Shown: positions 33,239 to 42,666, counted from the first letter of the stretch. The stretch is 64,000 bases of DNA from Planococcus lenghuensis (GCF_001999905.1 NZ_CP019640.1:3514001-3578000); one strand, 5' to 3'. Made by a program: numbers and translations. Notes: generated by a model not told the origin, from the letters alone.

Positions 33239-34870
33239 ATGAGAGCAGCAGATCTATTGATCAAATGCCTGGAACAGGAAGGCGTTGAGTACATTTTCGG
33301 CGTACCCGGCGAGGAGAATCTGGACGTGATGGACGCCCTGCTGGATTCGGACATCAAGTTCATCGTGACGCGGCATGAAACGAGCGCCGCATTCATGGCC
33401 GGTACTTATGGCCGGTTGACCGGAAAGCCCGGCGTCTGTCTCGCGACGCTCGGCCCCGGCGCAACGAACCTGCTGACCGGTGTGGCGAACGCGAACATGG
33501 ATTTCAATCCGGTCATCGCCATCACCGGCCAGGCCGGACTCAACCGGCAGCATAAGGAATCCCACCAGTACTACAATATGGAAGCGGTGTATGAGCCGGT
33601 GACGAAATGGAACACGCAGATCAAATCGCCGGACATTATCCCGGAAGCGGTGCGCAAGGCATTCCATACGGCTACTCGGGAACGGCAGGGCGCGGTGCAC
33701 CTGGAATTGCCGGAGGATGTGGCCGCGATGGATGTGGAGGCTGAACCGCTGCCGGTCCTCGGCCATTCCGACTCTTCGGCCGAGGATGAAGTGATCGCAA
33801 AAGCGGTGAACATGATCGAAGACGCCAGACACCCGCTCATCCTCTCGGGCGACGGCGTGACGCGCGGCGGGGCGGCGCATGCGCTCCGCGGATTCATCGA
33901 CGTCCTGGACCTGCCGGCGGTGCAGTCGTTCATGGGCAAAGGGACGGTCTCCTGGGAAGATGAACACAGCCTGCTGACGGCGGGCATCGGCGGCAAGGAT
34001 TACATTACGTGCGGCTTCGCGAAAGCGGATCTCATCATTGCGGTCGGCTTTGATATGGTCGAATACCCGCCGGAGCGCTGGAATCCGGACAAGCGGGCGC
34101 AGATCATCCACGTCCATACGGAAGAAGCGGAGACGGATGCCCATTATCCCGTTGCCCTCAACGTCATCGGCAATATCGAATCGAATCTCGAGAAACTGGC
34201 GCAGGCGGCGGACCGCGTCACCCGGGATAATAACTGGGTCAACGACGTCCGGCAGGAAGCGCTCGATGAACTGAAGCAGTTCGAAAATGACGCGCATTTC
34301 CCGGTGAAGCCGCAGAAAATCATTCATGACTTGCGGTCGGTCCTCGGACCGGAGGATATCGCCATTTCAGACGTCGGTGCGCACAAGATGTGGATGGCGC
34401 GCATGTACCATTGCTATGAGCCGAACACCTGCCTCATTTCGAATGGACTCGCTTCGATGGGTGTCGCCGTGCCGGGTGCGATTGCAGCGAAACTGGCCCA
34501 TCCTGAACGGAATGTCGTTGCGGTCGTCGGCGATGGCGCGTTCGGGATGTCGGGTGCGGAACTCGAGACCGCTGTCCGGCTGAATGTGCCGATCGTGGTT
34601 CTCCTGTGGCGCGACGGCGGCTACGGACTGATCGAATGGAAGCAGCTGAATGACTTCGGACGCGCGTCGAACATTAAATTCGGCAATCCCGATTTTATTA
34701 AACTGGCGGAGGCTTACGGGTTCGAAGGGCTGCAGGTCACGGATTCCTCGAAGCTGAAAGAGACGCTCGAACAGGCGCTTGCGCTGAATAAACCCGTGCT
34801 GATCGACTGCCAGGTGGATTACAATGAAAATGTGAAACTGACCCAGAAGCTTGGGGAAATACTTTGTTAG
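33239..34870 (+). CDS. Thiamine-diphosphate enzyme, acetolactate synthase large-subunit type
   Basis: A 543-residue ThDP enzyme with all three domains: N-terminal pyrimidine-binding part with the catalytic Glu in TRHETSAAFMAGTYGRLTG, a central domain, and a C-terminal part with the ThDP/Mg motif VVGDGAFGMSGAELETA. It resembles the catabolic acetolactate synthase group (AlsS-like) in lacking a regulatory subunit nearby. AAGGAGGCGG precedes the ATG. The next gene, 11 bases on, is an aldehyde dehydrogenase, so the true reaction may be a decarboxylation or carboligation tied to an aldehyde. alsD is absent. Confidence 0.82.
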   Translation: MRAADLLIKCLEQEGVEYIFGVPGEENLDVMDALLDSDIKFIVTRHETSAAFMAGTYGRLTGKPGVCLATLGPGATNLLTGVANANMDFNPVIAITGQAGLNRQHKESHQYYNMEAVYEPVTKWNTQIKSPDIIPEAVRKAFHTATRERQGAVHLELPEDVAAMDVEAEPLPVLGHSDSSAEDEVIAKAVNMIEDARHPLILSGDGVTRGGAAHALRGFIDVLDLPAVQSFMGKGTVSWEDEHSLLTAGIGGKDYITCGFAKADLIIAVGFDMVEYPPERWNPDKRAQIIHVHTEEAETDAHYPVALNVIGNIESNLEKLAQAADRVTRDNNWVNDVRQEALDELKQFENDAHFPVKPQKIIHDLRSVLGPEDIAISDVGAHKMWMARMYHCYEPNTCLISNGLASMGVAVPGAIAAKLAHPERNVVAVVGDGAFGMSGAELETAVRLNVPIVVLLWRDGGYGLIEWKQLNDFGRASNIKFGNPDFIKLAEAYGFEGLQVTDSSKLKETLEQALALNKPVLIDCQVDYNENVKLTQKLGEILC

Positions 34871-34881
34871 GAGGAACAGCG

Positions 34882-36314
34882 ATGCGGATCGGATCAATCA
34901 TTAACGGACAGGAACGCAATGAGGACAACCGGACGATACATGAAGTGAAGAACCCGTTCGACGGATCAACCGTCGCCACGCTCGCGCTGGCGACTGAAGA
35001 TGATCTGAATGACGCAATCGAGGCGAGCCACACGGCATTCGAGCAGACGATGAAAAAATGCCGGCGCATGAACGGGCGGATATTCTGCGGAAAGCGGCCC
35101 ATCTGCTCACAGAACGGGAAGACGAATTCCAGCAGGCCATCACGGCGGAATCCGGCAAGCCGGTGAAACAGGCGCGCAAGGAAGTAGAACGCTCGAAACA
35201 GCTATTGCTGTATGCGGCGGAAGAAGCCAAAAGTATCCGCGGGGAAGTTGTGCCGATGGATGCTGCGGTCGGCGGCGAGAACCGGCTCGGATTCGTGAAA
35301 AAGATCCCGCTCGGTGTCATCGGGGCCATCACGCCGTTCAATTTCCCGCTGAATCTGTCGCTGCATAAGCTCGCGCCGGCGATTGCGGCGGGTAATACCA
35401 TTGTATTCAAGCCGGCGGAAAAGACACCGGTGACCGGCTATAAACTTGTGAAACTGTTGCATGAAGCCGGCATGCCGAAAAGCGCCTTGCACCTTATCAT
35501 CGGCACGGGTTCCGAGATCGGCACGCCGCTCGTTGCCCATGACAAAGTGGCGAAGATTTCCTTCACCGGCAGCGTGCCGGTCGGCAAGAGCATCCAGAAA
35601 GCGGCCGGCTTCAAAAAAGTCACGCTTGAACTCGGTTCCAATTCGCCGAATATCGTGTTCGATGATGCCAATTGGCAAGAAGCGGCCGAGCGGATTGTGG
35701 CCGGCGGATTCGGCTATTCCGGACAGACCTGCATCTCGGCGCAGCGCATTTATGTGCACCGGGCGATTTTCAATGATTTCACCGACGAGCTGGTCCGGCT
35801 CGCTGGTGACTTGAAAATTGGCGATCCGGCAGATGAATCGGTCGATATCGGACCGATGATCACAGAAGACGAGGCGAAACGGGCGGAAGAATGGGTGGAA
35901 AATGCGATCGGGCAAGGGGCGAACGCCGTCATGAAAGGTGTTCGCACCGGCGCATTGCTCGCTCCTTCCATCCTGACGAACGTAACGAAAGACATGCATA
36001 TCGTCAAACGCGAGGTATTTGCGCCGATTCTCGCAGTCATTCCGTTTGAAACGGAAGATGAAGCCGTTGAAAGTGCGAATGATTCCATTTATGGCCTGCA
36101 GGCAGCTGTCTTCACGAAAAACATCGACCGGGCCTTCCGGGTCGCCGACCGCATTGAAAGCGGTGGCGTGTGGATCAATGATGCCTCGACATACCGCCAG
36201 GACAATTACCCGTACGGCGGCGTGAAGGAAAGCGGCATCGGCCGGGAAGGCGTGAAATACGCGACAGACGAAATGCTGGAGTTAAAATTCATCGGCGCGA
36301 AGCTCGATGGCTAA
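34882..36314 (+). pseudogene. NAD(P)-dependent aldehyde dehydrogenase, broken by a one-base frameshift
   Basis: The N-terminal ~59 residues (MRIGSIINGQERNEDNRTIH ... THTAFEQTMKK-like end) are in one frame from ATG 34882, and the rest (MPAHERADILRKAAHLLTER onward, from 35058) is in another. The break is at the A6 run 35053-35058; one added A makes a single frame of 477 codons, the normal length. The catalytic parts are intact: TPFNFPLN, TLELGSNSPNIVF (Glu) and GYSGQTCISAQRI (Cys). The ribosome site TAGGAGG is good. It pairs with the ThDP enzyme gene. A sequencing error or real mutation are both possible. Confidence 0.85.
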
Positions 36315-36333
36315 GAAATGAAAAAAGATGGAT

Positions 36334-36367
36334 GAAATCCCTGCCGGAACTGCCGGCAGGGATTTCT
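36334..36367. terminator. Bidirectional terminator
   Basis: AAATCCCTGCCGG and CCGGCAGGGATTT form a perfect stem between the convergent aldehyde dehydrogenase and VOC genes; a T-run follows on the minus strand (ATTTCATCC) and TTTCTTAT on the plus. Confidence 0.85.
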
Positions 36368-36996
36368 TATGTCAGGAGGATGGTATACGGCAACCCAGGG
36401 AATGACAGGCGCCCGATCTGCTCTTCTATCCCGGTTTCGATTTTAAGGATAATCGAATGAATTTCACTTGGAATGCCGGCAGGAAACCACGGACGGCCTT
36501 CTTTTGTTACAACCAACACGCCGTTACCGTCTCCCAAAAAAGCGAACATTTCGGATTCAGCGGAGTAGCTAGTCGGGATGTGCTTCGTCACTTCTTCAAT
36601 GAAATCGGGGACGTTACGGACCGGCAGCCCGATTTCAAGCAATCCAGGTCTTCCCGGATGCCGCATCACTTCGATCAGGTTTCCTGCAGGATCCCGGTAA
36701 TATACTTGCTTTCTCTTCCATTGTCCTGACATGAACTCCTCTTCTCCGTTCTTGCCTTGCAGGCGGGAAATGGACTCATCCAGCAATTGTACAGTTCTCC
36801 GGTACTTTTCTTCAGTCAGACCAAATGCAAAATGATAAAAGGCGTGTCCGCCTGCAAGCGTGAACGTCATTGCAGTGTCGCCTGCCAACAGCGTAAAATG
36901 GGTTTTCCCTTCCTCAATGACCGGAAACAGGCTGCGGTAAAAAGCTTTCAATTCACTCAACCGGTCTGTCTCCAAATAGATATGCCTGATCTTCAT
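36367..36996 (-). CDS. VOC (glyoxalase/dioxygenase fold) family protein
   Basis: A 209-residue protein with two beta-alpha-beta-beta-beta modules. The first shows IRHIYLETDRLSELKAFYRS, a metal-type HFAFGL, and YYRDPAGNLIEVMRH; the second starts GLLEIGLPVRNVPDFIEEV. This is the vicinal-oxygen-chelate fold of glyoxalases and extradiol dioxygenases. GGGAGGTC precedes the ATG. Substrate unknown. It lies alone downstream of the prs fragment. Confidence 0.82.
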   Translation of the reverse strand: MKIRHIYLETDRLSELKAFYRSLFPVIEEGKTHFTLLAGDTAMTFTLAGGHAFYHFAFGLTEEKYRRTVQLLDESISRLQGKNGEEEFMSGQWKRKQVYYRDPAGNLIEVMRHPGRPGLLEIGLPVRNVPDFIEEVTKHIPTSYSAESEMFAFLGDGNGVLVVTKEGRPWFPAGIPSEIHSIILKIETGIEEQIGRLSFPGLPYTILLT

Positions 36997-37091
36997 TTAC
37001 TGACCTCCCTGCAGGAACGACCACGCTCGTTCCTGCCGCTTTTTCTATTTCACTCATTTTATCGTATTCGGCTCACGCCGGATAGAACGAC

Positions 37092-37128
37092 AGAAAAGCC
37101 CCCGTTTTTTTAGGAACGGGGACTTTTA
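37092..37128 (-). terminator. Terminator after the prs 3' fragment
   Basis: AAAAGTCCCCGTT and AACGGGGGCTTTT pair on the minus strand and are followed by TCTG, 15 bases past the stop of the prs fragment. It may be the original terminator of a full prs gene. Confidence 0.7.
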
Positions 37129-37142
37129 CGGTACTTTTCCAG

Positions 37143-37244
37143 TTATTCAAACAATGGGCTGACCGGTTTCTGATTATGGACGCGGTCGATGGCATCTGCA
37201 AGCAGCGGAGCAACAGACAAAGTTGTGATTTTATCGATCTGCTT
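37143..37244. repeat. Left copy of a 102-bp direct repeat (prs 3' end)
   Basis: Aligned base for base with 42667-42768 (offset 5524) with about four mismatches. Homology stops soon after GATCTGCTT. It bounds one side of the hydrolase/BCCT/TetR segment. Confidence 0.85.
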
Positions 37245-37250
37245 GTCTTC
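37143..37250 (-). pseudogene. 3'-end fragment of a prs gene
   Basis: Only the last 33 codons ([20 protein letters not shown], then [13 protein letters not shown] and stop) remain. The protein end is identical to that of prs at 42667, and the DNA differs at only about four of 102 positions. It has no start and follows a decayed racX fragment. Confidence 0.88.
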
Positions 37251-37291
37251 GCCTTTTCTTCTTAAATCAATTATTTGAAAATTTCGATGAA

Positions 37292-37590
37292 TTATTTTTT
37301 CGTTTCCGGTTCCACGATTCCCTTTTCCAGCTCCGATAAGGTTTTTCCGTGTAAGTAATGCTGCTTCACTTGGTCTGGCATCACGACGTCGATTCCCGCT
37401 GCCTGAAGTAGCTCTTTAAAAAAGTCATTCTCCATCATAAATTTTGTGCCGAGCAATGCGACTTTTTGAGCTCGAGCTACTGTGCTTCGTCATGCGCCGC
37501 TTCCACGCTGCTGATAAGCGGAATGGCCGCTATAACGATATGCGGTGTATTCGTAGCGAGCACAGCGAATTCCGCTCCCGCTCGGCGCAG
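37292..37590 (-). pseudogene. Decayed racX-like (Asp/Glu racemase family) gene
   Basis: Fragments in different frames match the intact RacX-like protein at 32251: RRAGAEFAVLATNTPHIV, AAIPLISSVEAAHDEAQ followed by a stop, then VALLGTKFMMENDFFKELLQ and HGKTLSELEKGIVEPETKK. Several codons are missing after TPHIV and both ends are lost. DNA identity to the intact racX is clearly lower (about 70% by eye), so it is an old paralog. Order racX then prs on the minus strand is the same as in the intact pair. Confidence 0.85.
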
Positions 37591-37622
37591 TAAAAAGAAG
37601 CCAAGCAATTTGCTTGGCTTCC
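37591..37622 (-). terminator. Terminator of the CocE-like hydrolase gene
   Basis: GAAGCCAAGC and GCTTGGCTTC form a perfect stem, then TTTTTAC on the minus strand, right after the stop at 37631. Confidence 0.88.
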
Positions 37623-37630
37623 CTATGATC

Positions 37631-39676
37631 TTAAAGATAATCACGTTCAACCTCGAAAGTTCGGAAATCATCATGGACTTCTTCTTCGCCTTCAAAAGCC
37701 TTTAAGTGACTGGTTATATAGAAATTCTTTTCATCAGACTTCATCGTACTGATGGATTCAATCCGAGTCTGCCAGTCACCTCTTCCGAGCGTCAGTGTCC
37801 ATTCACACCGGATTGAAGCTGAAAGCGGATCTCCTTCTGTAATTTTGTAAATATTCCGGTTCGTACTTCCATATTCCACTCCGTTGGAAGGAAGCCGACG
37901 GGCGCCTTCGTCGGAATAGTCGTCCAGAATCCATTCTCCAGTAACCGTATTATGGTGAATTTCCCTGAGCCGTCCTGCTTCCCTTAAAACCTCCCGATCC
38001 AAAACTTCTGCTGTTTCCGCCTGTTTAAACGGCGTGACTGCTGCCATCTTATCCGGTTCCGTGTAAAGAGGCAAGAGCAGACGGGACTCGGCGCATTTCA
38101 CAAGGTCAATCGATGCCTCTTCCGGAGATGGCCACATATGCGGCCAGTACGTGGGCGCAATGGAAACCTGTAGCTTGTGGCCCTTTGGAAGCCGATAGGC
38201 GATAGCGTCAAGTTCGATCTCCACCTCAAATTCCTCATTAACCGGCACATCTTCAGGATGCTCGTGACTCTTGCGGTGAGTTAAGTTAAGCTGCCCCCAT
38301 GTAATCAGTTTGGATGTTCCTTCAGGCGCCAGGTCACTTAGCCGGACCGCAAGCTGCGCACGTTTTTTGTCACTGATCAATTTCAGTTGAATGGTTGGAA
38401 ATCCATAGATAGATATATCCTGCTGCAACTCGGGTCCTGCAAAAGTGGTGGAAAGAGCATTTTCAATATTCTGGTCAGAAGGCATGTCTCCTTCCTGACC
38501 GAATGGACAGAAGACGCCTGCATACAAGCCATGTTGCTGATTCTCCTTGAGGCGTTCTATCCCTTCTGTAGGAGTGTTTTCCAAGATGTTTTCCCCAAAA
38601 TAATATATTTCGTTCTGCACATTCGGCGATGGCCACTTCTCTTCAGCCATCCATTTTCCTGGCCGATAATCGTAATGAGTTTGCGGCGGCACCGCTTCCT
38701 GCATCCAGAATCGGACTTCCGGTTCTTCCATGATCCCTGTCTCTTCTTCCTTGAGCCATTGATCCCACCATCGGAGGCATTCCTGTAAAAAGCCAATTTG
38801 CGGACCAGGTACGGCCATTTCCGGGTATTCATGCGCCCAAGGGCCGATCAGCCCTTTTTTCGGTCCCTGCAGATTCTCCAGGAGACGGAAAATCGCATTC
38901 GTGTAGCCGTCAGCCCATCCGCCGACCGCGTAAACCGGAACTCGGACTGCACTGTAATCTTCGCAGACGGACCCGTGTTTCCAGTAATCATCTCTACGCT
39001 GATGGCGCATCCATTCCTCTATGAACGGCGGTGTCTCCCGAAGCCGGTGGAGCCAGTTTTCCCGCCAGCTGTCCCCCACGTGTTCAGGGTCCGCCGGCCG
39101 GGCATTATATACGTGCATTGTCGATGCCCACCACAGCATATCGGAAGCGAGCAGGCTGCCTCCCTTGTAATGCACATCGTCCGCATAGCGGTCATCTGTC
39201 GAACAAAGTGTGATGATCGCTTTGAGTGAAGGGTGCTGGCGCGCAGCTACCTGCAGTCCGTTGAACCCACCCCATGATTTCCCGATCATGCCGACTGAAC
39301 CTATCGACCATGGCTGTTTTGAAATCCAGTCTAGCACTTCGAGCGCATCATCCTGCTCCTGCTTTAAATACTCGTCATAGAGAATACCTTCTGAGTCCCC
39401 GCTTCCTCTCAGATCAACACGGATACTGGCGTAGCCGTGTCCCGCAAAGTATGGGTGCCGGAGGGAGTCGCGCAATGCCGTGAATTCGTTTTTCCGGTAT
39501 GGTATATATTCCAGGATAGCCGGTACCGGTGTCTCCAGAGTGTTCTCAGGGAGCCAAATTTTAGCTGACAGTCTCGTCCCGTCAGACATCGGAATCCATA
39601 CATGATCCGTCACTTCTACTTCGTAAGGAAAATCTTTTCGTACTGTACGCGTACTCTCACGAACATTAAAAACCAT
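37631..39676 (-). CDS. CocE/NonD family hydrolase (X-Pro dipeptidyl-peptidase S15 type)
   Basis: A 681-residue enzyme with an N-terminal alpha/beta hydrolase domain (VWIPMSDGTRLSAKIWLPEN, then DLRGSGDSEG, nucleophile GMIGKSWGGFNGLQVA) and a C-terminal jelly-roll domain (from about residue 400), as in cocaine esterase and Xaa-Pro dipeptidyl peptidases. No signal peptide. Its ATG overlaps the stop of the BCCT transporter gene (TAATG), so both are co-translated and the hydrolase likely cleaves an ester or peptide imported by the transporter (inference). The TetR gene opposite is the probable regulator. Confidence 0.88.
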   Translation of the reverse strand: MVFNVRESTRTVRKDFPYEVEVTDHVWIPMSDGTRLSAKIWLPENTLETPVPAILEYIPYRKNEFTALRDSLRHPYFAGHGYASIRVDLRGSGDSEGILYDEYLKQEQDDALEVLDWISKQPWSIGSVGMIGKSWGGFNGLQVAARQHPSLKAIITLCSTDDRYADDVHYKGGSLLASDMLWWASTMHVYNARPADPEHVGDSWRENWLHRLRETPPFIEEWMRHQRRDDYWKHGSVCEDYSAVRVPVYAVGGWADGYTNAIFRLLENLQGPKKGLIGPWAHEYPEMAVPGPQIGFLQECLRWWDQWLKEEETGIMEEPEVRFWMQEAVPPQTHYDYRPGKWMAEEKWPSPNVQNEIYYFGENILENTPTEGIERLKENQQHGLYAGVFCPFGQEGDMPSDQNIENALSTTFAGPELQQDISIYGFPTIQLKLISDKKRAQLAVRLSDLAPEGTSKLITWGQLNLTHRKSHEHPEDVPVNEEFEVEIELDAIAYRLPKGHKLQVSIAPTYWPHMWPSPEEASIDLVKCAESRLLLPLYTEPDKMAAVTPFKQAETAEVLDREVLREAGRLREIHHNTVTGEWILDDYSDEGARRLPSNGVEYGSTNRNIYKITEGDPLSASIRCEWTLTLGRGDWQTRIESISTMKSDEKNFYITSHLKAFEGEEEVHDDFRTFEVERDYL

Positions 39677-41211
39677 TACTCATTCTCCTTTCTGACCAGT
39701 ACATCTGTGACTGGTGCCGGGTAGTCCTCTTTTAGCCATTTCAGTAACGAAACCGTCAATAATACATAAATGACAATGACCGGGACTGACACGATAACGG
39801 AGGACGTCTGAATGACGTTCAGCCCGCCGATCAACAGCAATGAAATTGCAAGTGCGGCCAATATTGCTCCCCATAAGAGACGATGCCAGCGTGCCGGTTC
39901 CTGATCACCCTCAAGTTCTTTTGTGGCGATGGCAGATAAAATATATGTCGCTGAGTCAAGCGAAGTCGCCAGGAAGATAAAACCGAGGACGACAAAGAAC
40001 GGCAAGACGATCGCATCAAAAGGAAGGGTTTGCAGGATTGCCACAATTGCGGCCGGTCCCCCGGAAGCATTGAGAATATCCGTGACATTCAGTTCTCCTG
40101 TCAGCTGCAGGTTCATCGTATATCCGCCGAAGATTGTGAAATATAGCCAGCTGCCGACCGAGCCCCACAAGAGAACATGGGTGATCAATTCACGGATCGT
40201 TCTTCCTCTTGAAATTCGGGCAACGAAAAGTCCCATAAATGGCGCCGTCGCGGCGAACCATGCCCAGTAGAAGACCGTCCAAGCCTGTGGAAAACCTCCT
40301 TGATTGATTGGGTCTGTGTAGAAACTCATCATTGCAAAGTTTTGAATCATCAGTCCGAAACTGTTTGTGAAATACGTAAGGATAAATAAAGTGGGACCAG
40401 CGATCAAGACAAACGCCGCGAGTGCAAGCGCGAGATAAATGTTGAAATCGCTCAATCGGCGGATACCCTTGTAAAGTCCCATATAAGCACTGGCACTGTA
40501 AATGACCACCCAAATGACAATGATGACGATACTTAATGTCATCGACTGCCCGACTCCGAAAATCTCCCCGATGACTGCAGACACCATCGGCACACCGAGT
40601 CCAAGAGATGTTCCGAGTCCGCCGACCAGACTCCAAATGACGAGAATATCAATGACTTGGCCAAGGAAGCCATCCGCATGTTTACCTAGGATTCCGCGGC
40701 AAGCCGTACTGATTTTCAATGAATGGTTTTTCTTGACAAAAAATGAGTAGGCGATTGTCACAGTCGGCAATGCGTAAAGACACCACGCTGAAATTCCCCA
40801 GTGGAAAAGACCATAAGTGACAGCCCATTCGGCTGCGGTATTACTATTGGCTTCAATCCCGAAGGGCGGGCCCATATAGTAGTAAATCGGTTCCATCATT
40901 GACCAGAACATGATGCTTGTTCCCATTCCTGCACAGAAGAGCATCGCTCCCCAGCTGAAAGTTGAAAACTCCGGCGCTTTCTCACCCAATTTCACCTTTC
41001 CATATCTGCTGAAGATAAGCCAGACTAATAATATAAATAAACCGATTGTGAGAAATTGAAAAGCCCAGTCCAAGTTATAAGTGATTCCTGTCAACATATC
41101 GCTCAAAAAAGGTCCTGCTGATTCCTGAAAAATTACAAGTGCGAGCGTTGCGATTACGATGACCACGAGTGAAAGCCAGAATACCAACGGATCAACTTTT
41201 GCCTTTTCCAT
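39676..41211 (-). CDS. BCCT family transporter (betaine/carnitine/choline type)
   Basis: A 511-residue membrane protein with about twelve helices. Family signs are GAMLFCAGMGTSIMFWSMME, EWAVTYGLFHWGISAWCLYA and the signature FMGLFVARISRGRTIRE. BCCT carriers bring quaternary amines into the cell by sodium or proton symport or exchange. AAAGGGGGAAG precedes the ATG. It is followed by a co-translated CocE-type hydrolase and faces a TetR gene across a region with two palindromes. The substrate may be an acylated betaine or a related ester rather than a plain osmolyte (inference). Confidence 0.93.
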   Translation of the reverse strand: MEKAKVDPLVFWLSLVVIVIATLALVIFQESAGPFLSDMLTGITYNLDWAFQFLTIGLFILLVWLIFSRYGKVKLGEKAPEFSTFSWGAMLFCAGMGTSIMFWSMMEPIYYYMGPPFGIEANSNTAAEWAVTYGLFHWGISAWCLYALPTVTIAYSFFVKKNHSLKISTACRGILGKHADGFLGQVIDILVIWSLVGGLGTSLGLGVPMVSAVIGEIFGVGQSMTLSIVIIVIWVVIYSASAYMGLYKGIRRLSDFNIYLALALAAFVLIAGPTLFILTYFTNSFGLMIQNFAMMSFYTDPINQGGFPQAWTVFYWAWFAATAPFMGLFVARISRGRTIRELITHVLLWGSVGSWLYFTIFGGYTMNLQLTGELNVTDILNASGGPAAIVAILQTLPFDAIVLPFFVVLGFIFLATSLDSATYILSAIATKELEGDQEPARWHRLLWGAILAALAISLLLIGGLNVIQTSSVIVSVPVIVIYVLLTVSLLKWLKEDYPAPVTDVLVRKENE

Positions 41212-41227
41212 CGTTCTTCCCCCTTTT

Positions 41228-41254
41228 AATCATGATTAATTTTTAATCATGATT
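41228..41254. promoter_or_regulatory. Two AATCATGATT palindromes, likely TetR operator
   Basis: The perfect 10-bp palindrome AATCATGATT occurs at 41228-41237 and 41245-41254, 17 bases apart, between the divergent BCCT and TetR genes and overlapping the BCCT promoter area. This is the usual place for a local TetR operator. Confidence 0.65.
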
Positions 41255-41345
41255 ATTTTTTCTTCATTTTATCGTATCATTAGGGAAGTGAAGCTTCAAC
41301 TTTTTTTGAAAATGTGGTTTGATAAGGAAGGTGGTGACTGTTCTA

Positions 41346-42002
41346 ATGGAAAAAAAGGAAATTAAAAAAAGAAGAATGTGGAACTTTTTTATAGATGCAA
41401 CAGAAGAATTGATCAGAGAAGAAGGTATGCAGAAGGTGACGATCCGCAAGGTTGCTGACCGAGCAGGATATAACAGCGCTACTATTTACAGCTATTTTAA
41501 TGAATTGTCACATCTCTTGTTTTTTGCTTCTTTAAGGTTGTATAAGCCCTATTTGGCTACTGTTACTTCAGCTATGGATAATTTGGAAGATCCTTTGGAG
41601 AAGTATTATGTCGCATGGGAGTATTTTTGTGAGTATTCATTCAAACAGCCTGAAGTTTTTAAAGCGATTTTTTTGATGGACCTTGGCGAGCATCCGCAGG
41701 CACTCCTCCAGCATTATTACGAGATGTATCCGGCTGACTTGATAACGGTTCCTCAAGATCTTCAAGCCATTCTCATGGACCGTAATTTGTTTAACAGAGG
41801 CCGGTACTCGGTCATCCCACTCGTCAAAGCGGGACTGCTGAAAAGCGAAGCCGCGGAAGAACTGAATGAGTTGACTAACTTAGTATGGCTTGGTATGTTT
41901 ACTAATTTTCTGAATAATCGCGGGTATTATTCCATTGAAGAAGCGCATCGACAGACGATGAAATATGTAAAAGAAGTCACAGAGAATGCATTAAAGAAAT
42001 AA
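41346..42002 (+). CDS. TetR/AcrR family regulator
   Basis: A 218-residue repressor. N-terminal HTH: TEELIREEGMQKVTIRKVAD then RAGYNSATIYSYFNELSHLL. The C-terminal ligand domain is diverse as usual. ATG 41346 is preceded by AAGGTGG; the frame opens at 41319. It is divergent from the BCCT-hydrolase operon, which it probably represses via the AATCATGATT palindromes. Base composition is visibly AT-richer than the neighbouring prs and opp genes, suggesting the cassette came by transfer. Confidence 0.9.
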   Translation: MEKKEIKKRRMWNFFIDATEELIREEGMQKVTIRKVADRAGYNSATIYSYFNELSHLLFFASLRLYKPYLATVTSAMDNLEDPLEKYYVAWEYFCEYSFKQPEVFKAIFLMDLGEHPQALLQHYYEMYPADLITVPQDLQAILMDRNLFNRGRYSVIPLVKAGLLKSEAAEELNELTNLVWLGMFTNFLNNRGYYSIEEAHRQTMKYVKEVTENALKK

Positions 42003-42035
42003 TTTTTATCAGAAACAAATTTCTTGAATCAGCAA

Positions 42036-42070
42036 AAACAGCCCGGCGAATCGTTTTCGCTGGCTGTTCT
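42036..42070 (+). terminator. Terminator of the TetR gene
   Basis: AACAGCCCGGCGAA and TTCGCTGGCTGTT pair with a short loop and TCTC after, 35 bases beyond the stop. Confidence 0.7.
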
Positions 42071-42616
42071 CAAATCTATAATCTTATTCTGTATCAACTT
42101 TGAAGTAAATGCCGTCTTTAACCTCACTTGTTCCCACGAAACTTATATAGATTTTCTATGCAGATAACTCATTAATTATCACAAAAGCGCTTCTTGCGTA
42201 TTCTTTACCACTTCTTCGATCATCGCAACGATGTATGTCATGTTCTTGGAATTCTTCGCCACTTCCCGTTTGGTCCTCTGCACATTCCTCCGATGACGCA
42301 CATAACAGCCATACACATAATCAAAACCCTTGAAGAAAAGCCGCCGGACCTACATCAATTTGACGCTCGGCATATGCGACTGTGCAATATCAACGAAAAA
42401 TGTCTCCTCTACCATACTTACCTAGAACCATTTGGATTTGATATTGATTTTCGGCCCTATATGAATTTTATAACCGGACGTCCCAGCTCTCCCCAGTACT
42501 GCCCGCCACAATTCAGTTGAACTCAAGTCCGCGCACCCCTTTTTCTCTGTTTGATTCTGTCTGCATTGTTGTCATAACAATATTAATATTTATCAGCCGA
42601 TTTTATACAGTAGAAA
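42071..42616. other. AT-rich gap with possible coding debris
   Basis: No intact gene is seen. On the minus strand fragments such as FVDIAQSHMPSVKLM and KGFDYVYGCYVRHRRNVQRT, YIVAMIEEVVKNTQEALL follow one another in different frames with stops between, as in a decayed gene of unknown family. The 108-codon plus-strand frame at 42194 has no ribosome site and is probably chance. Confidence 0.4.
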
Positions 42617-42650
42617 CCAAAAAACCCATTTTTTCAAATGAGTTTTTGGC
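42617..42650 (-). terminator. Terminator of the second prs gene
   Basis: CCAAAAACTCATTT and AAATGGGTTTTTTGG pair (one or two mismatches) just after the prs stop at 42667. Confidence 0.65.
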
Positions 42651-42666
42651 AAATAAGATTTAATTA

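Noticed and set aside
33254-34327. 357-codon minus-strand frame
   Set aside because: Antisense shadow of the ThDP enzyme gene; arginine/histidine-rich composition typical of such shadows.
42194-42520. 108-codon plus-strand frame after the TetR gene
   Set aside because: No ribosome site; the opposite strand shows debris of a decayed gene, so this is probably a shadow.
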